64,000 bases of DNA from Aspergillus flavus (taxonomy: Eukaryota; Ascomycota; Eurotiomycetes; Eurotiales; Aspergillaceae): the NCBI RefSeq assembly GCF_009017415.1, contig NC_092403.1, forward strand, positions 1,116,001 through 1,180,000. Direction: 5' to 3'. Within the stretch, counting starts at the first letter, position 1, and every line of letters starts with the position of its first letter. The notes under the pieces are model-generated. The model saw only the letters and a list, made by a program, of their open reading frames with translations, was not told where the DNA came from and ran no database searches. Both the position numbers and the translations under genes were made by a program. Shown piece after piece: positions 34,394 through 46,063 of the stretch.

Positions 34394-35785
34394 ATGAGGA
34401 ACCAGGACGAGATCACGGATGCTGTCACAGGCCATGAGGCAGACCGCAACAGCACACGCAAGGAAAAGATCGAGTGGCCAGACTCTCCCGCCTCTGAAGT
34501 TTCGTTTTCCCATGGCAAGATCACTAAGACAGTGGATGATGTCGAACAACGCATCATCGAGGCCGGTGAAATAAAATACCATCGGGTTGGATGGGTACAA
34601 CTCACAGTCCTATTGATCGTCGAAGCGATTGCATTAGGTGCCCTGTCAATTCCGTCGGCCTTTGCCACCCTTGGAATGGTAGCTGGTGTGATATGCACGG
34701 TTGGGATTGGTATGCTTGCGATATACACGTCCTACATCATTGGGGAACTGAAACTGGCCCATCCATCCATACGACATTATGGTGATGTTGGGACTTTAAT
34801 GGCAGGACGTTTTGGATATGAAGCATTCACAGTCATGCTCATCTTGTCATGCGTTTTTGTAACAGGGTCGCATTGCTTAACCGGCACCATCGCCTTTCGT
34901 CACATTACTGGAAGCGATATTTGCTCTCTTCTGTTTGGCGGCGTCTCCGCCATCATCCTGCTGTTGCTGTCAATTCCCTCGTCCTTTGCCGATGTGGCCT
35001 GGCTTGGATATGTCGACTTCGCATCCATCATTGCCGCAATTGGTATTACTATCATTGCGACGGGAATCAAATCTTCGAATACCCCCGGTGGACTGTCAGC
35101 AGTGAACTGGTCCCCGGTACCCCAAGGAAATCCGAATTTTGCCGAAGGTTTCATAGCCATTAGCAACATCATATTTGCCTATTCTTTCGCCACCACCCAA
35201 TTTTCCTTCATGGATGAAATGCATACCCCCAAGGACTATAAGAAGTCAATCTGGGCGCTCGGCCTCTTGCAAATAGCGATCTATACTATTACGGGCGCGA
35301 CCATCTATGCCTTCGTCGGACCGGACGTCGAGTCTCCCGCGCTTCTATCGGCCGGCCCGCTAGTTAGCAAGGTTGCATTTGGTATAGCACTTCCGGTTAT
35401 TTTTATCTCGGGCTCGATCAACACAATTGTCGCCGGTCGCTTAATCCATCAACGGATATATAGCAACAGCATCACCAGATATATTAATACGACTGGGGGT
35501 TGGATTACGTGGCTTACTCTTATCACCGTCATTACGGTAATAGCATGGGTCATCGCTGAAGCCATCCCTTTCTTTTCAGACCTGTTATCCATCATTTCAT
35601 CTCTTTTCACGTCTGGGTTCTCTTTCTACTTGCCTCCAGTGATGTGGTTCATGTTCCTCCGTAAGGGGAAATGGTACTCCAAGGAGAACCTACTTCGCAG
35701 TGTTGTCAACGCATTAGTTTTCCTCTTCGGCGTGGCTGTCTTGGTTTGTGGCCTATATGCCAGTATTCAGGATATAGTAAGTTAA
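34394..35785 (+). CDS. Amino-acid transporter, AVT/Aa_trans family
   Basis: Single exon, 463 residues. A hydrophilic N-terminus of about 65 residues is followed by about 11 hydrophobic helices. The first helix block begins VGWVQLTVLLIVEAIALGAL, then SIPSAFATLGMVAGVI, the usual pattern of fungal neutral amino-acid transporters related to Neurospora mtr. Later landmarks are GSHCLTGTIAFRHI, FAYSFATTQFSFMDEMHTPK and the C-terminal helices. It should be a proton-coupled amino-acid transporter in the plasma or vacuolar membrane. A paralogue with the same fold but split by introns lies at 46064-47690 in the same window; they are not close copies. Confidence 0.88.
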   Translation: MRNQDEITDAVTGHEADRNSTRKEKIEWPDSPASEVSFSHGKITKTVDDVEQRIIEAGEIKYHRVGWVQLTVLLIVEAIALGALSIPSAFATLGMVAGVICTVGIGMLAIYTSYIIGELKLAHPSIRHYGDVGTLMAGRFGYEAFTVMLILSCVFVTGSHCLTGTIAFRHITGSDICSLLFGGVSAIILLLLSIPSSFADVAWLGYVDFASIIAAIGITIIATGIKSSNTPGGLSAVNWSPVPQGNPNFAEGFIAISNIIFAYSFATTQFSFMDEMHTPKDYKKSIWALGLLQIAIYTITGATIYAFVGPDVESPALLSAGPLVSKVAFGIALPVIFISGSINTIVAGRLIHQRIYSNSITRYINTTGGWITWLTLITVITVIAWVIAEAIPFFSDLLSIISSLFTSGFSFYLPPVMWFMFLRKGKWYSKENLLRSVVNALVFLFGVAVLVCGLYASIQDIVS

Positions 35786-36490
35786 GCCACACCTCCCCGG
35801 GATCTAAACCATCACGCGTACTCACACTATTTTTAGAGGAATAACTACCGAACCGGCAAGGTCCATGGTGCATTCACCTGTGGTCCTGTATAGCACGCTT
35901 GGTTATTTGTTCATATTCGTCGACCGTACTCGGTTGCCGGTTTCCTTGCATAGCATCACGGCGCAGGCCAGGTGGCTTCTTTTCATCGAGGTATCATACA
36001 ATCTGAAACGTATATAGCGAGCGGAAGATGATTCCCGTCGTCATGCATTGTTGGAAGACATGTACCTAACATAGCATAGCCGAATAGCTAGGCCGACATC
36101 GGTACATATTGTTTGCCAATCCCAATCGACTAGAACAACCATATGGTGTCAAAGTTGCGCCTTGAACATCGTATTCCTAGCATTCTTCGTTGTGTGTGTA
36201 CAAGTTAAGAAGTCGAAGTATAGGGCTCCCTGGACGTAAATTATATGCGGCGATAGGATTCGCACCTCAAACGTACCTATCTATCTATCATTCTGATATT
36301 TCTTGACTACATTCTTTGTGCTTTTAGAGACAATACAAGGTCAATGACAAACGATGTGTCAGGGAACACGATAAATGCTTACAAAAATGCTAATGAACTC
36401 AAGGTAAGACATATATTCCTGCGGGAGTACTAGTTTTATATCATATCGTCTCGTGGGTGGAATGCCTGTCGCAAAGAGTGCGAGTGTTGA
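35786..36490. other. Intergenic stretch, nothing recognised
   Basis: Lies between the AVT-type transporter (+) and the decayed permease (-). No open frame with motifs and no repeat was seen. Confidence 0.5.
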
Positions 36491-37497
36491 TTAATGCAGT
36501 GTGAAATTCTTCCTAGCGTTCAAGATCCACCACGTGAGGATAACAATTAAAGTGACGAAATATACAGCACACACGTAGTTCATATTGCTCGCTGTAACTG
36601 GGTAGGAAGGGGGGAATGAGTACATCTGCAATATGCTAGCTTATATCTATAGGGCAAGCAAAATCAAGTTAAATATTATCGTTACGGACAAAGGCAAAGG
36701 AAAGAGAGAGAGGGGGGTTAACAAAGAACAAGCAGAAGGGATACTAACCACAAGACTAAATAGTAACCAGGCGAGTAAGACGTAATTGCAACAGCGCCCA
36801 ACCACCCCGAGCCAAAATGGTCCACGTTGAATGTTACACCGTCCCTTGATCAGCAGCCATATTACTGGACTACTGTATGAAGCGTACAGTAGAATGACAG
36901 CGGCGGTAACCATGCTGTTAAACGTGGTGTACGATCCCAAGTATAGACACCCGAGAATGCTAACGATCATAGTGCTAACCAGATGGCTCCAGACCGGCAC
37001 CAGCAGGGTCGGATGAACTTGGGAAAGGTACTTCGACCCAGGAAGCCCGTTGTCTCGAGCGAAGGACCAACATAAGCGCGTCTGCCATGTGTGGGAGGCG
37101 ATTAGGCACCCGCATCCTGTGAGAATAATCATTGATGTAAGAACGATCGCACCGGCCTTGCTATCAAGAGGACAGCTCGGCAAGGGAAACTGCGATACAT
37201 CCATAAACAATTGTGATTATGATGAGACCATAGACAACTTGCACGGAACCTCCCGATTCAATTCCAGTGGCCAAAGCTGTAGATATACCAAACCAGGAGT
37301 TAGCGAGCGAGAAGCCCATCCCAATCGCCGACAGGAGAGAGAAGTTCTTCTGTAGTTCGTAGAACCCATCAGCAGCTGTGGTTGACTTATTACTACATGT
37401 AATTCAGTTATTGCAGGATATTCTACTTACTTGTGTAGTGATCGGAGAGGTAGCCTCCCATCTCTATCTCCTGGTCGGTCTTATCCCCAGCGTCCAT
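36491..37497 (-). pseudogene. Amino-acid/GABA permease pseudogene with internal deletion
   Basis: Start exon 37497 (MDAGDKTDQEIEMGGYLSDH), a clean GTAAGT intron, then KNFSLLSAIGMGFSLANSW and TM2 up to VYGCIAVSLAELSS, where stops follow near 37160. The next base pairs, in another frame, jump to SKAGAIVLTSMIILTGCGCL and HTWQTRLCWSFARDNGLPGS, normally about 200 residues further on. After that the rest of the permease is present, including GSYTTFNSMVTA and NYVLLAWLLF. A final exon (about 36628-36491) ends WWILNARKNFTLH. So TM3 to roughly TM8 are missing and the frame is broken. The family is the fungal APC-type GABA/choline-like permeases. It faces the aldehyde dehydrogenase remnant across a shared promoter. 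Confidence 0.85.
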
Positions 37498-37641
37498 GGT
37501 TCAACCCTTGGCACTATAACGATGGAGGCTGGAAGATATATTTGGATAGCTAAGAGCAGTCGCTTGGACCTAGAATGGCGATTTAGCATATTATGCCTTG
37601 CAAAAGATCAGGGTACAGCGCATTCCGGATTGATATGCACC

Positions 37642-39188
37642 CTTTCCCCATCAACAAACACGGTCGTCTACGAGAGAGGTGAAACCACCATCCCCGAAGC
37701 GGAGAATGTTTGTCGGGACGCGGCCAAAGCCTATCTCACGTTCCGAAAAATGCCCTTTGCGCAGCGAAAGGAGATCGTAACCAAAGCGTTAGGCCTGATT
37801 CAGGAACGCAAGCAGAGTCTCGGAGAGGAATTGACCGTTCAGATGGGCCGGCCAATTGCGTTTGGCGCGAAGGAGGTAGAAACGATGCAAAAGCGCGCTG
37901 ACTACCTCTTGATAGCCGAGGACGCTCTCCAGCCAATACCAGGACAGTCGGAAGCGGGCTTCAGACGCTGGATAGAAAGGAACCTGTCGGGCGGATCCTA
38001 ATTATCTTTGCTTGGAATGTGAGTTACGTTTTAACTTATGCCACCTCATTGATCCCATGGATGCTGATCGTTTAGTTCCCTTACTTGATCATAGTCAATT
38101 CCTTAATCCCCGCCTTGCTCGCCAGAAATCCAGTTATATTGAAACCATCGCCGCAGGCTCCATTGGTGGGCGACCGCATCAAGGAGATCTTTGACGAAGC
38201 TGGACTGCCTCCCGCTGTCCTGCAGGTCATCCATTCAGGAAGTACGAAAACCTTGAAAGAGTTAGTGAAGATTCCAGACATAAATCTGGTTACCTTCACT
38301 GGCTCAACACAAGGCGGTCGCTTGATAAGTGAAGCGACCACGAGCCGCTTCGTTCCAGTTAGTCTAGAGCTCGGTGGGAACGACCCTGCGTACGTGAGAC
38401 CGGACGTAGATATACCTTTTGTTGCGGAGCAATTGCTGGATGGCGCAGTCCAATGCAGGTCAATGCTGCTGCGCCGTTGAGCGTGTTTACGTGCACACCG
38501 ACATCCATGACGCTTTTGTGGCAGAGGTACAAAAGGCGTTGGCCCAGTCAGTATTTAGTGGCCCACAGACCAGTTGTGAATTCTTGACGCTGACAAAAGT
38601 TCCAGATATAAACTTGGAGATCCCAGCGGTAAGACAGTCAACGTCGGCCCAGTAATCTCACGCGCGGCTCAGAAGTCGGTTAACTCCCAGATCCAAGATG
38701 CGTTAGCCAAGGGTGCCGTCAATTCTACGTCTCCTAATCCGACCTTTACCAGCGCACCGCGAGAGGGTAACTACGTGGTGCCTACGGTATTAACACAGGT
38801 GAACCACGATATGGTCGTCATGAAGGAGGAAACATTTGGACCCGTGCTCCCTATTATGCGAGTATCCTCGGACGAGGAAGCGGTGCAATTGATGAACGAG
38901 AGCGACTACGGCCTGACTGCCAGTGTGTGGACTCAAGATCTAGCAGCTGGTGAAAGGCTCCTCAAGCTGCTTGATGCCGGAACAGTGTTTATTAACCGCT
39001 GCGATTATCCGAACCCTGTCAGTATACCTGCACTTCATACGAATCTTAGTGAAGTCGCTAACCACCGCATACAGCATTTGGCCTGGACCGGGTGGAAGAA
39101 CTCCGGGATGGGACACACTCTAGTACCAAAGGCATTCGATCCGTTTGTTAAGTTGAAGAGTTATCATATTAGGGAGAAGCAGGGCTAA
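37642..39188 (+). pseudogene. Aldehyde dehydrogenase pseudogene with two frameshifts
   Basis: ALDH motifs run in order but not in one frame. The first exon reads RKEIVTKALGLIQERKQSLG up to WIER. A 1-nt loss near 37982 then shifts to PVGRILIIFAWN. After intron 38019-38075 come FPYLIIVNSLIPALL, LKPSPQAPLVGDRI, FTGSTQGG and LELGGNDPAYV. A 2-nt loss near 38450 shifts again, to NAGQCCCAVERVYVH with the catalytic Cys. Introns 38547-38605 and 39018-39074 have proper sites. The end carries MKEETFGPVLPIMRV and WTGWKNSGMG. The N-terminus upstream of 37642 is also not recognisable. It resembles fungal NAD-dependent aldehyde dehydrogenases of the vanillin/benzaldehyde type. Intact introns and strong motifs imply recent inactivation, or else assembly errors. 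Confidence 0.85.
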
Positions 39189-41520
39189 ACCACAAATTTT
39201 GTCTGGTTTTAAGACCAACGACTTTAGGATATATCCTTTCTCGTTGGTTCATTAGAGGACCGTTGTTCGCCAGAGCTGTACCGAGGCATATATAGGACGA
39301 ACGCCTATCGGCGGCAATACGGCGAATCTGTAGGAAGGCTTGACTCCTATGGAGTAACGACAATTAAAATGTGACATGACTATGCATCTGCAGCCTTGAC
39401 CAAGAATAATTACGAGGGAATTACAACATAGTTCTATCCATAATTCGGAGCAGCGAATGGTAGGGTGACTAACAGGGGATCACCATGGGCTAGATTCTGT
39501 CGGACTTGAAGAACAAGGAAGCTTTGAACTCCGATATGCACAGGCTAGTTACAACCTCACGCATAGAAACGAGACTATACAGCAGTGAGCAAATAAAATG
39601 GAGATGTAGCATCTGGCAGTCTAAGAGTGTTAGGAAATACTACCTTGGATTATAGGCAGCCATTGAATTGATCCCACTCCAAGTAACGTGATCCTGCACC
39701 ATGCCGACTTTGTGAAGCTATACGGGTTCGTATTATAGATCCTTCAATCCCACACCGCGCCCTTTCTGGGCGCTATTTAACACAGATTGAGTAATGGATA
39801 TCCACATTTCCTAATCCGTCTTATCATAATCACAACCTGCACTTCAAATATGCTCGTCACACCACAGCCACCCCCCTACTGAATTGAAATCTTCGTCGGG
39901 GGTAGGCAGCCATTATCCAATCCGCATTCGTATTCGTGTGCACTGCCACGCGGTGTTTTAGGGCTGAAGAAAGGGTTGAGTCTCCGATAGGCCAAACGGC
40001 TCCCCGTTAAACAGACTTATTTTAAGCTTGGCTCCACATTTAATCGTTTTGTGGGGCAGACTATTCCACCCTTGGTTTTTAATGGTGTCTCGCTTTGTGG
40101 TTTGTGAAAACATGCCGCCGAGATTTCTCAGATCTAATACCGAGGATTATTCTAGGTAGCCCCTTATTTTGGCTGTCTCTTGAGGGTATCTTTCAATTAT
40201 GTCAATTCTTGCCTGTACCTTACTGCCGTAGCAATTGACGTGCAATGAGCAAATTAACTCCAATGTCCAGCAATGACACTAGAGAAGCACCATTCTAGAA
40301 ACTAGCACTTGGTGGAGTAAGGCCGATTCCGCCCAACGGGGAAATCCGAAACGTCCTTGTGAATAGGGTTCACCGCAACCACTTTCCTTCTGAATGTGAA
40401 ACGGAACCAAGGCCACTAAAACATTGGCTTCCTGGACCCTGCTGTGACAACTCAGTACATCGACATGAACTAATCTGGAACAGGAAAAAAATACGCCCAA
40501 CCGCGTCGCAGATCCACGTTGGCTGGCGCTTCTCCCTGATTCAGTAACGTCTGGTCGGAGATCGGAACTGAGCTATGGATCTCCGTTCCGATTTAATTCC
40601 TGGGATACTACTCCGTACATATCGGGATAAGTCTCAAACATGGCGAGGTGTCACCGCCAAACTACGGAATGTTTACTCCGTTCATAATATTGCACTAGCC
40701 AGATGTAGCATGTAAACTGAGTGGAGAATTTGGACCCCTGGATGGATTTCGGAGGGTATGTTGGTGTCTTTGGGTGAATGGGTAGCGCTAGGGTTTGCTA
40801 GGCTGCTATCAATTGATGTGGGAGACTGGCTGTAACAACGAAATCCCATCCTGTGGTATTTGCTACAACGAGGGGATCACCTCGGTATCTCTTCCCCCTT
40901 CGGATCGCCGCCATTCAGTGATCTTCGTGGTTGGATCTGATACAAGGAAATCGTTTGTTCTGCCACAGTGGACATAGCCATGAAGTGACCTTTTGGACCT
41001 TACCATCGGTAGGGTAATGGATTATCACAACCCTACTTCGACTTGGCACTTTCTTATACAGCTTTAGTGGCCGATGGAGGTTCTTGGCTGATCATTGTAG
41101 TGTGATAATATTTCAACACAAACTTCGATAAATGTTTCTTATGAGTAGGCTGACAGAAATGGAAGATATGAGCATCTAAATACAACTTAAAGGCACGTAA
41201 TAGAACTACCGAAACATGAAGTTGCACTTAACACATGCTCCAAACCTCCAGGGCAGCAACCTCGAACCAAATCCCAGTGACCCGCGAGTGGATCACGTCA
41301 CCAAAGCCAAGAGGCATGTCTCAGAGCAGTGGCCTCACGATGGGGTTAGGTAACCTGATATCGACTACGCCTCGTGGCGATGCTGGTGTCTCAGAGGTCC
41401 CTGAAACTGTTCTTTCTCTCCAATGCTTGTTCTACTCTCCCAGAACCCTTATTTATATCGATTCGCCAGAATGACTCCAAGGATGAAACCAGTAAAGCAC
41501 AAGCCTATTGTTAGTCAATC
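39189..41520. other. Intergenic stretch, nothing recognised
   Basis: No coding motif was found. There is a small inverted repeat, ATCGGAAC/GTTCCGAT, at 40561-40568 and 40584-40591. Several ACTCCGTA-like words near 40608 and 40672 belong to a motif common in Aspergillus intergenic DNA. The right end is the promoter of the fusion gene. Confidence 0.45.
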
Positions 41521-42696
41521 ATGTCTCCGCTTTCATTTGCCGTGTCGTTCTTCTACCTCTACATAACCGGCTCGGTTTTCTTCGATACGGCCCATTACCT
41601 CCTCCACCAGTGGTCGAAGTCACAATGGCGGTTCTTGCGATGGCTGTCTTGGTGTCACCAATTCCACCATCTCTACTATAACCGCTCCCTGAAGTTCAAT
41701 AATCGATACTTACGGCAGAATGCATGGATTTCATTGCCATTGGAGATGCTCAGCAAAATCCTGGGAAGCGTCCTCGGCTGGTTCCTCGCCCGTAGCTTAA
41801 TCACAGATAATAACGGAGATCCCGACACCACGCCGCTTATCTTGGTATCCGCCTTCGAATTTATAAGAACGATGGTAGTTATTGCCATGAGCGGCCGAGA
41901 CTCGAACCACATCGCCTTCGACACAGTGCCCAAAGACCGCAGCTGGCTTTTCGTCGGCCCCGAGTTTCACGCCCTCCATCACGTTTATCCCGATCGGTAC
42001 ATGGGTTCGATGGTCAAACTCTTCGACTGGGTAGCAGGCACCGCATACTTCGTCCGAAACAAAAGGGTAGTCCTCACAGGCGGATCGGGCGCCTTCGGAC
42101 GCGCAATTGAGAAACAACTACTGGCAGAAGGGGTGAAAGACGTCCGGAAAATAGGGTTCGGGAAAGATTGGACACATCAAGATTTCTCGCGTGTTGGTCC
42201 AATTCTCGAAGACGCCGATATCCTCATACTGTCGCATGGCACCAAGGGTCTAGATGCCATGGATTCCAATTGCAATTCGACCATTCGTTTCATCGAGTTA
42301 TTCCTACAACAGCAGGCAGCCGGGGAAGGACGGGCGAGTAAGACAGTCCCGGAGATATGGTACGTCGGCAGTGAGATTGAGATACATCCTGCTTGGGGTA
42401 TTCCCGAGATGCAACGATACTCCGCGTCCAAGCGCGCGTTTATGCCCTACGCTCGTGCTCTATACGATGATCCACGCGTTATTTACCGGCATATTGTGCC
42501 TGCTGCCTTCGAGTCGCAGATGGGTAAGGCTATTGTGTCGCCGGACTGGGCGGCGCGTGTGGCTATGTGGTGGATTCGGCGTGGAGCGTGCTATGTCCCT
42601 GTTACTTATACTGGGCTTGCTTATTTGAACTTCTTCAAGTTCCAATACCTTGTTCGGCCGGATATGAGCCGCGGGTCGAAGGCAAAGTCAACATGA
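41521..42696 (+). CDS. Fatty-acid-hydroxylase-like / short-chain dehydrogenase fusion
   Basis: Single exon, 391 residues. Residues 1-175 have the histidine boxes of the sterol desaturase/fatty acid hydroxylase superfamily: HYLLH (25-29), HQFHH (46-50) and HALHH (150-154). These bind a di-iron centre in membrane enzymes such as ERG3/ERG25. Residues 182-391 form a Rossmann domain with TGGSGAFG (186-193) and a likely catalytic Ser284 (YVGSE), Tyr300 and Lys304 (YSASK) of the short-chain dehydrogenases. The two domains are joined without a linker break or stop. The hydroxylase part is shorter than usual at the N-terminus. Proteins annotated as bifunctional sterol desaturase/short-chain dehydrogenase exist, so the fusion is known as an architecture; the substrate is not. 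Location: probably the ER membrane. Confidence 0.82.
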   Translation: MSPLSFAVSFFYLYITGSVFFDTAHYLLHQWSKSQWRFLRWLSWCHQFHHLYYNRSLKFNNRYLRQNAWISLPLEMLSKILGSVLGWFLARSLITDNNGDPDTTPLILVSAFEFIRTMVVIAMSGRDSNHIAFDTVPKDRSWLFVGPEFHALHHVYPDRYMGSMVKLFDWVAGTAYFVRNKRVVLTGGSGAFGRAIEKQLLAEGVKDVRKIGFGKDWTHQDFSRVGPILEDADILILSHGTKGLDAMDSNCNSTIRFIELFLQQQAAGEGRASKTVPEIWYVGSEIEIHPAWGIPEMQRYSASKRAFMPYARALYDDPRVIYRHIVPAAFESQMGKAIVSPDWAARVAMWWIRRGACYVPVTYTGLAYLNFFKFQYLVRPDMSRGSKAKST

Positions 42697-45600
42697 GTTT
42701 AATGAGCCTGAGTTTAGAATTTTGTTGTATATAATTCTTGTTCGTGTTAATATTTACTCGCTACATCAGGAAGGACCTTTAGAATTGTAAACTATGGTTT
42801 GCTAGAAACACTCTCGAGAGACATGGAATAACATTCTGGTTTATTCTGCCTGATACTGGACCGGAACATCGTGGGAGCGAGCCCAGTAACCAAGGGCTTG
42901 ACTTCAAAAGAGGATTATGTTACCCATGTGAATTACAAGGTGACTGACGAGTAGCTTGTGGGGGGAAGATTTGGTGACTCGAAGATCACTGAGAAAGCCG
43001 GGTATGACAAGGCTGACCTTTATTTCCCCTTAGCCATCGGTCTGCCGTTCAAGGAACCTCGGTCAGCCTTCGCATTGGTGTTCCTCGATAGGAGGCGCAG
43101 AATTATCACTCACGGCGCCCATTATTCTCATGGGTAGTGACCCGCGTACAATCCAAGTTACCTAGTTAAGTTAGTACATTGCTCGGAATAGTATAGTATC
43201 GACCTTGGAAGGCTTAGTAATATTAAGTCGACGCTGATATTTATATAAATTAGGTTGAGAAATATAAAAACGAGATTGTGGATAGGTAAAGTATTTAAGA
43301 TATACTGGGACCCTACTAACTTAACAGGTATAAGTAATATCACTAGGGAGGTAGACTGGAGGCACGGAATGCCCGGCTGTACGCGGATCACACTCCATTC
43401 TCATCTACTAGCTCGACCCAGCTGAACTACCAAATTATGCTGTGTATGTATCGTATCGCCTTCAAGATCATCGGTGAATACAACCACTGGCGGAGAAAAA
43501 TTCAACATCATGCACGGCTCTGTCCCAACATACCGGATCATCAACTTTAATATTCCGATATGGGCAAGGCTGTGAGATATCATCTACAGGGTGCGGCCTC
43601 GTGGAATGTAGTACGTAGATAATATGTGGGTGTTCCATCCCTTGCATTATCGTTCATTATCCGCAGTCTGTCGATCATCACGTATCTGTGGTCAACGCAT
43701 TGACTTCTGGATAGCTTAGAGGCTCGCGATCCATCGCCAACATGTAATGATGAATACAGATGAATCAAAGTCTTTGGGGTGAATAACTCGCACTAAGTAT
43801 TTATCCATGTAATTTAACAGGCGAGGCAAAGTAGAGTGCACATCCCCGCTGCATACTGCCTCGAGGACTGCCGAACTACATGAGGACGTGAGGTACAAAT
43901 GTAGCGACACAAACTCTACATATACCAATGGACACTCCGGTGGAAACGCGACCATCAAGTGAACCCTTAGTGATGAATACAAACTGAGTTACTATACTTG
44001 GTGGATATTTCTTCCTATGCGCAAGATGCAGCCAATATATGTTTTTCTCGTGCAATCTTAACCCAAACCATAAACGCTACACGATAAGACTATGCATGGT
44101 TAAGCCATTCTGGTGAGATTCACCAGAGAGTCTTAACCGTCCTTCCTGGGAGCATATATATCTTGCAACAGTGCTGTGGTTAAGAACCTTCATGTCTTTC
44201 TAGGGTTGGTATAACACGTTACTCGTCCATCGCCTTTGTGTTAATCTCTCAAATACTGGGCGCCTTTATGTTGGTGTACATAATGTTGTCTATTTGACCA
44301 AGGGTGAGTTGTGACAGAATGTCCCATGACCAGATTGGACCCTTTTCCTAAGCACACTGTACTATCACCTAACTGATAGCGACATTTTCGTATATGTCAT
44401 GTCGAATACTAGAGTACATACAAGTGTGACTTGCTCAGCTCCCGCAATCTGTGATAACCGATCTCCACGTCCGCTTCCCACATCACAACGTCAAGACGAA
44501 GAATTTTCTGAAGGAAGATGAATCGCCTAAATCTAGTGTACTTAACCTACAGCATGACCCATCGACACAGTGATATTTGTCCCTCCCAATGATAACCAAC
44601 CCAAATAGCAATTCCCTTACAATATGTGCCGCTTCGCAAAAGGTTCCTGTACCAGCCACAAGGCTTAGGCAGCTACAGCTCCCAGAAGCTCTGGTCAACA
44701 CCCCACAGTCCCCCCTACTCGATAGCTAATCGGTAAGTGTCTCTAGATCCAACTGTTTATATGGCGTCAAGGAACGTCCCTTCGGACAACGTCGCTAAAT
44801 AATCGAAGCCTCGCCCTTTCCCCCAGTATGCGCATTCCACCAGAGAGGGGCAGGGCCAGAGACACAACATGACAAACATCTGACTGATCCAAGATGTGAA
44901 CTTATTGTTGTGTCCTCGCGAAGGTGTAGGTTTATGTCTATTCGAACATAGGGGCATCGTCATGTGGTCTAGCGGTTCAGATGCGCAAAGCACGCTCACT
45001 GCAGCTCTAGGCGGTTCCCATCACCGGAGGCATGACTAATAAAAATCCTAGAGTTAGACAAGGATACGAATGAACATCCGTAAACATAGTAATACGTAGG
45101 AAACTCACCAAGGGTTTCTCAATCCGAGTGAGTTTCCCCAAAGCGTCGTCAACTTCTGGACGACGCGATGGAATAAGGACCGGCGGCCTCGTAACTCCTG
45201 TTGAGACACAACTTGTCTCGATGGAGGGCAGAAGTGGCCCATTGCTCCCGGGTAAGATGCTCATGGTGAGCCACACAGGCTCTGTCACCAGAGCGATGGC
45301 GAGACCTCAAAATGGAAGTTGTGGCAATTAAGCCGCGCAGCTATAGCTGCCTAGCATTACGACAGCAAGATCGTGGCATGGTTGTTGTGGGAGATAGGAA
45401 CGAGAGGGAGGGAGAGGGAGAGAGAATGTGTGTGTGTGTGTGCAACGGGAGGATATCAAAAGGAGAAGAAACACAATGCAAACAGTAGGTCATGTGGCGT
45501 TCCTACTTTGGAAGTTGCCTGGGGCAGCGCATCCATTCACTGCCCTGAGTCCCATGACCTCTGGATTTCTGTGACCCAGAAAAAGGGCTCTATGACCACA

Positions 45601-46063
45601 TGTGTCGAGTGTTATCATGAGTCTTTCCAATAGTTTTCTACGTTATCTATATATAATATGAAAGGCAAATCGGAAGATACTGAGACGGACAAATGCCCCA
45701 GTTCAATCCTTGACTGGCTACTACACTGCAGGCAGAGGAATCTCAGCTTTATTACGAGAGAAAGGTCAACACATGACATGAGATCACATGGGATTTCTTC
45801 ACATGACTCTATACCTTGTGCACTAGTACTTGGTGAAATTATATATTATGCTATTCTAATAATCTAAATGCCATTTTAATAATCTTAGATACGTGAGTGT
45901 AATCGAATACAAGAATATGTATCTTCTATATTCTTAGAATATGTATATACTCATCTATAGATATAGTAAGTCCCGCTTCAAACACCTATATAGACAAGTA
46001 GCCACCACCAGTGGCTTAGAGTGCAACGAAGAGCATCGGCTTTGCATTCCTCGTTAATTCAGC
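42697..46063. other. Long stretch without recognisable genes
   Basis: Only short frames without motifs were found. A (GA)n/(TG)n simple repeat lies at 45402-45442. A tRNA-like A-box and stem near 44958-45037 was examined and rejected. The minus-strand segment 43580-43982 is weakly protein-like but unassigned. Confidence 0.45.
45402..45442. repeat. Simple repeat (GA-rich then TG)
   Basis: A GAGAGG-rich run passes directly into (TG)7. An ordinary microsatellite. Confidence 0.9.

Noticed and set aside
38547..38605. Apparent third frameshift in the aldehyde dehydrogenase relic
   Set aside because: The segment is a proper intron (GTCAGT to CCAG) that restores the frame as AQYKLGDPSGKTVNVGP.
43390..43440. 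D-arm-like sequence (TTCAGCTGGGTCGAGC on the minus strand)
   Set aside because: No matching acceptor, anticodon or T arm could be folded.
44958..45037. tRNA-like block with an A-box (TGGTCTAGCGGTT) and a 6-7 bp acceptor-like stem
   Set aside because: The anticodon arm has only a 3-bp stem with no U at position 33, and the T arm does not fold or carry TTCRA. At best it is a decayed tRNA relic.
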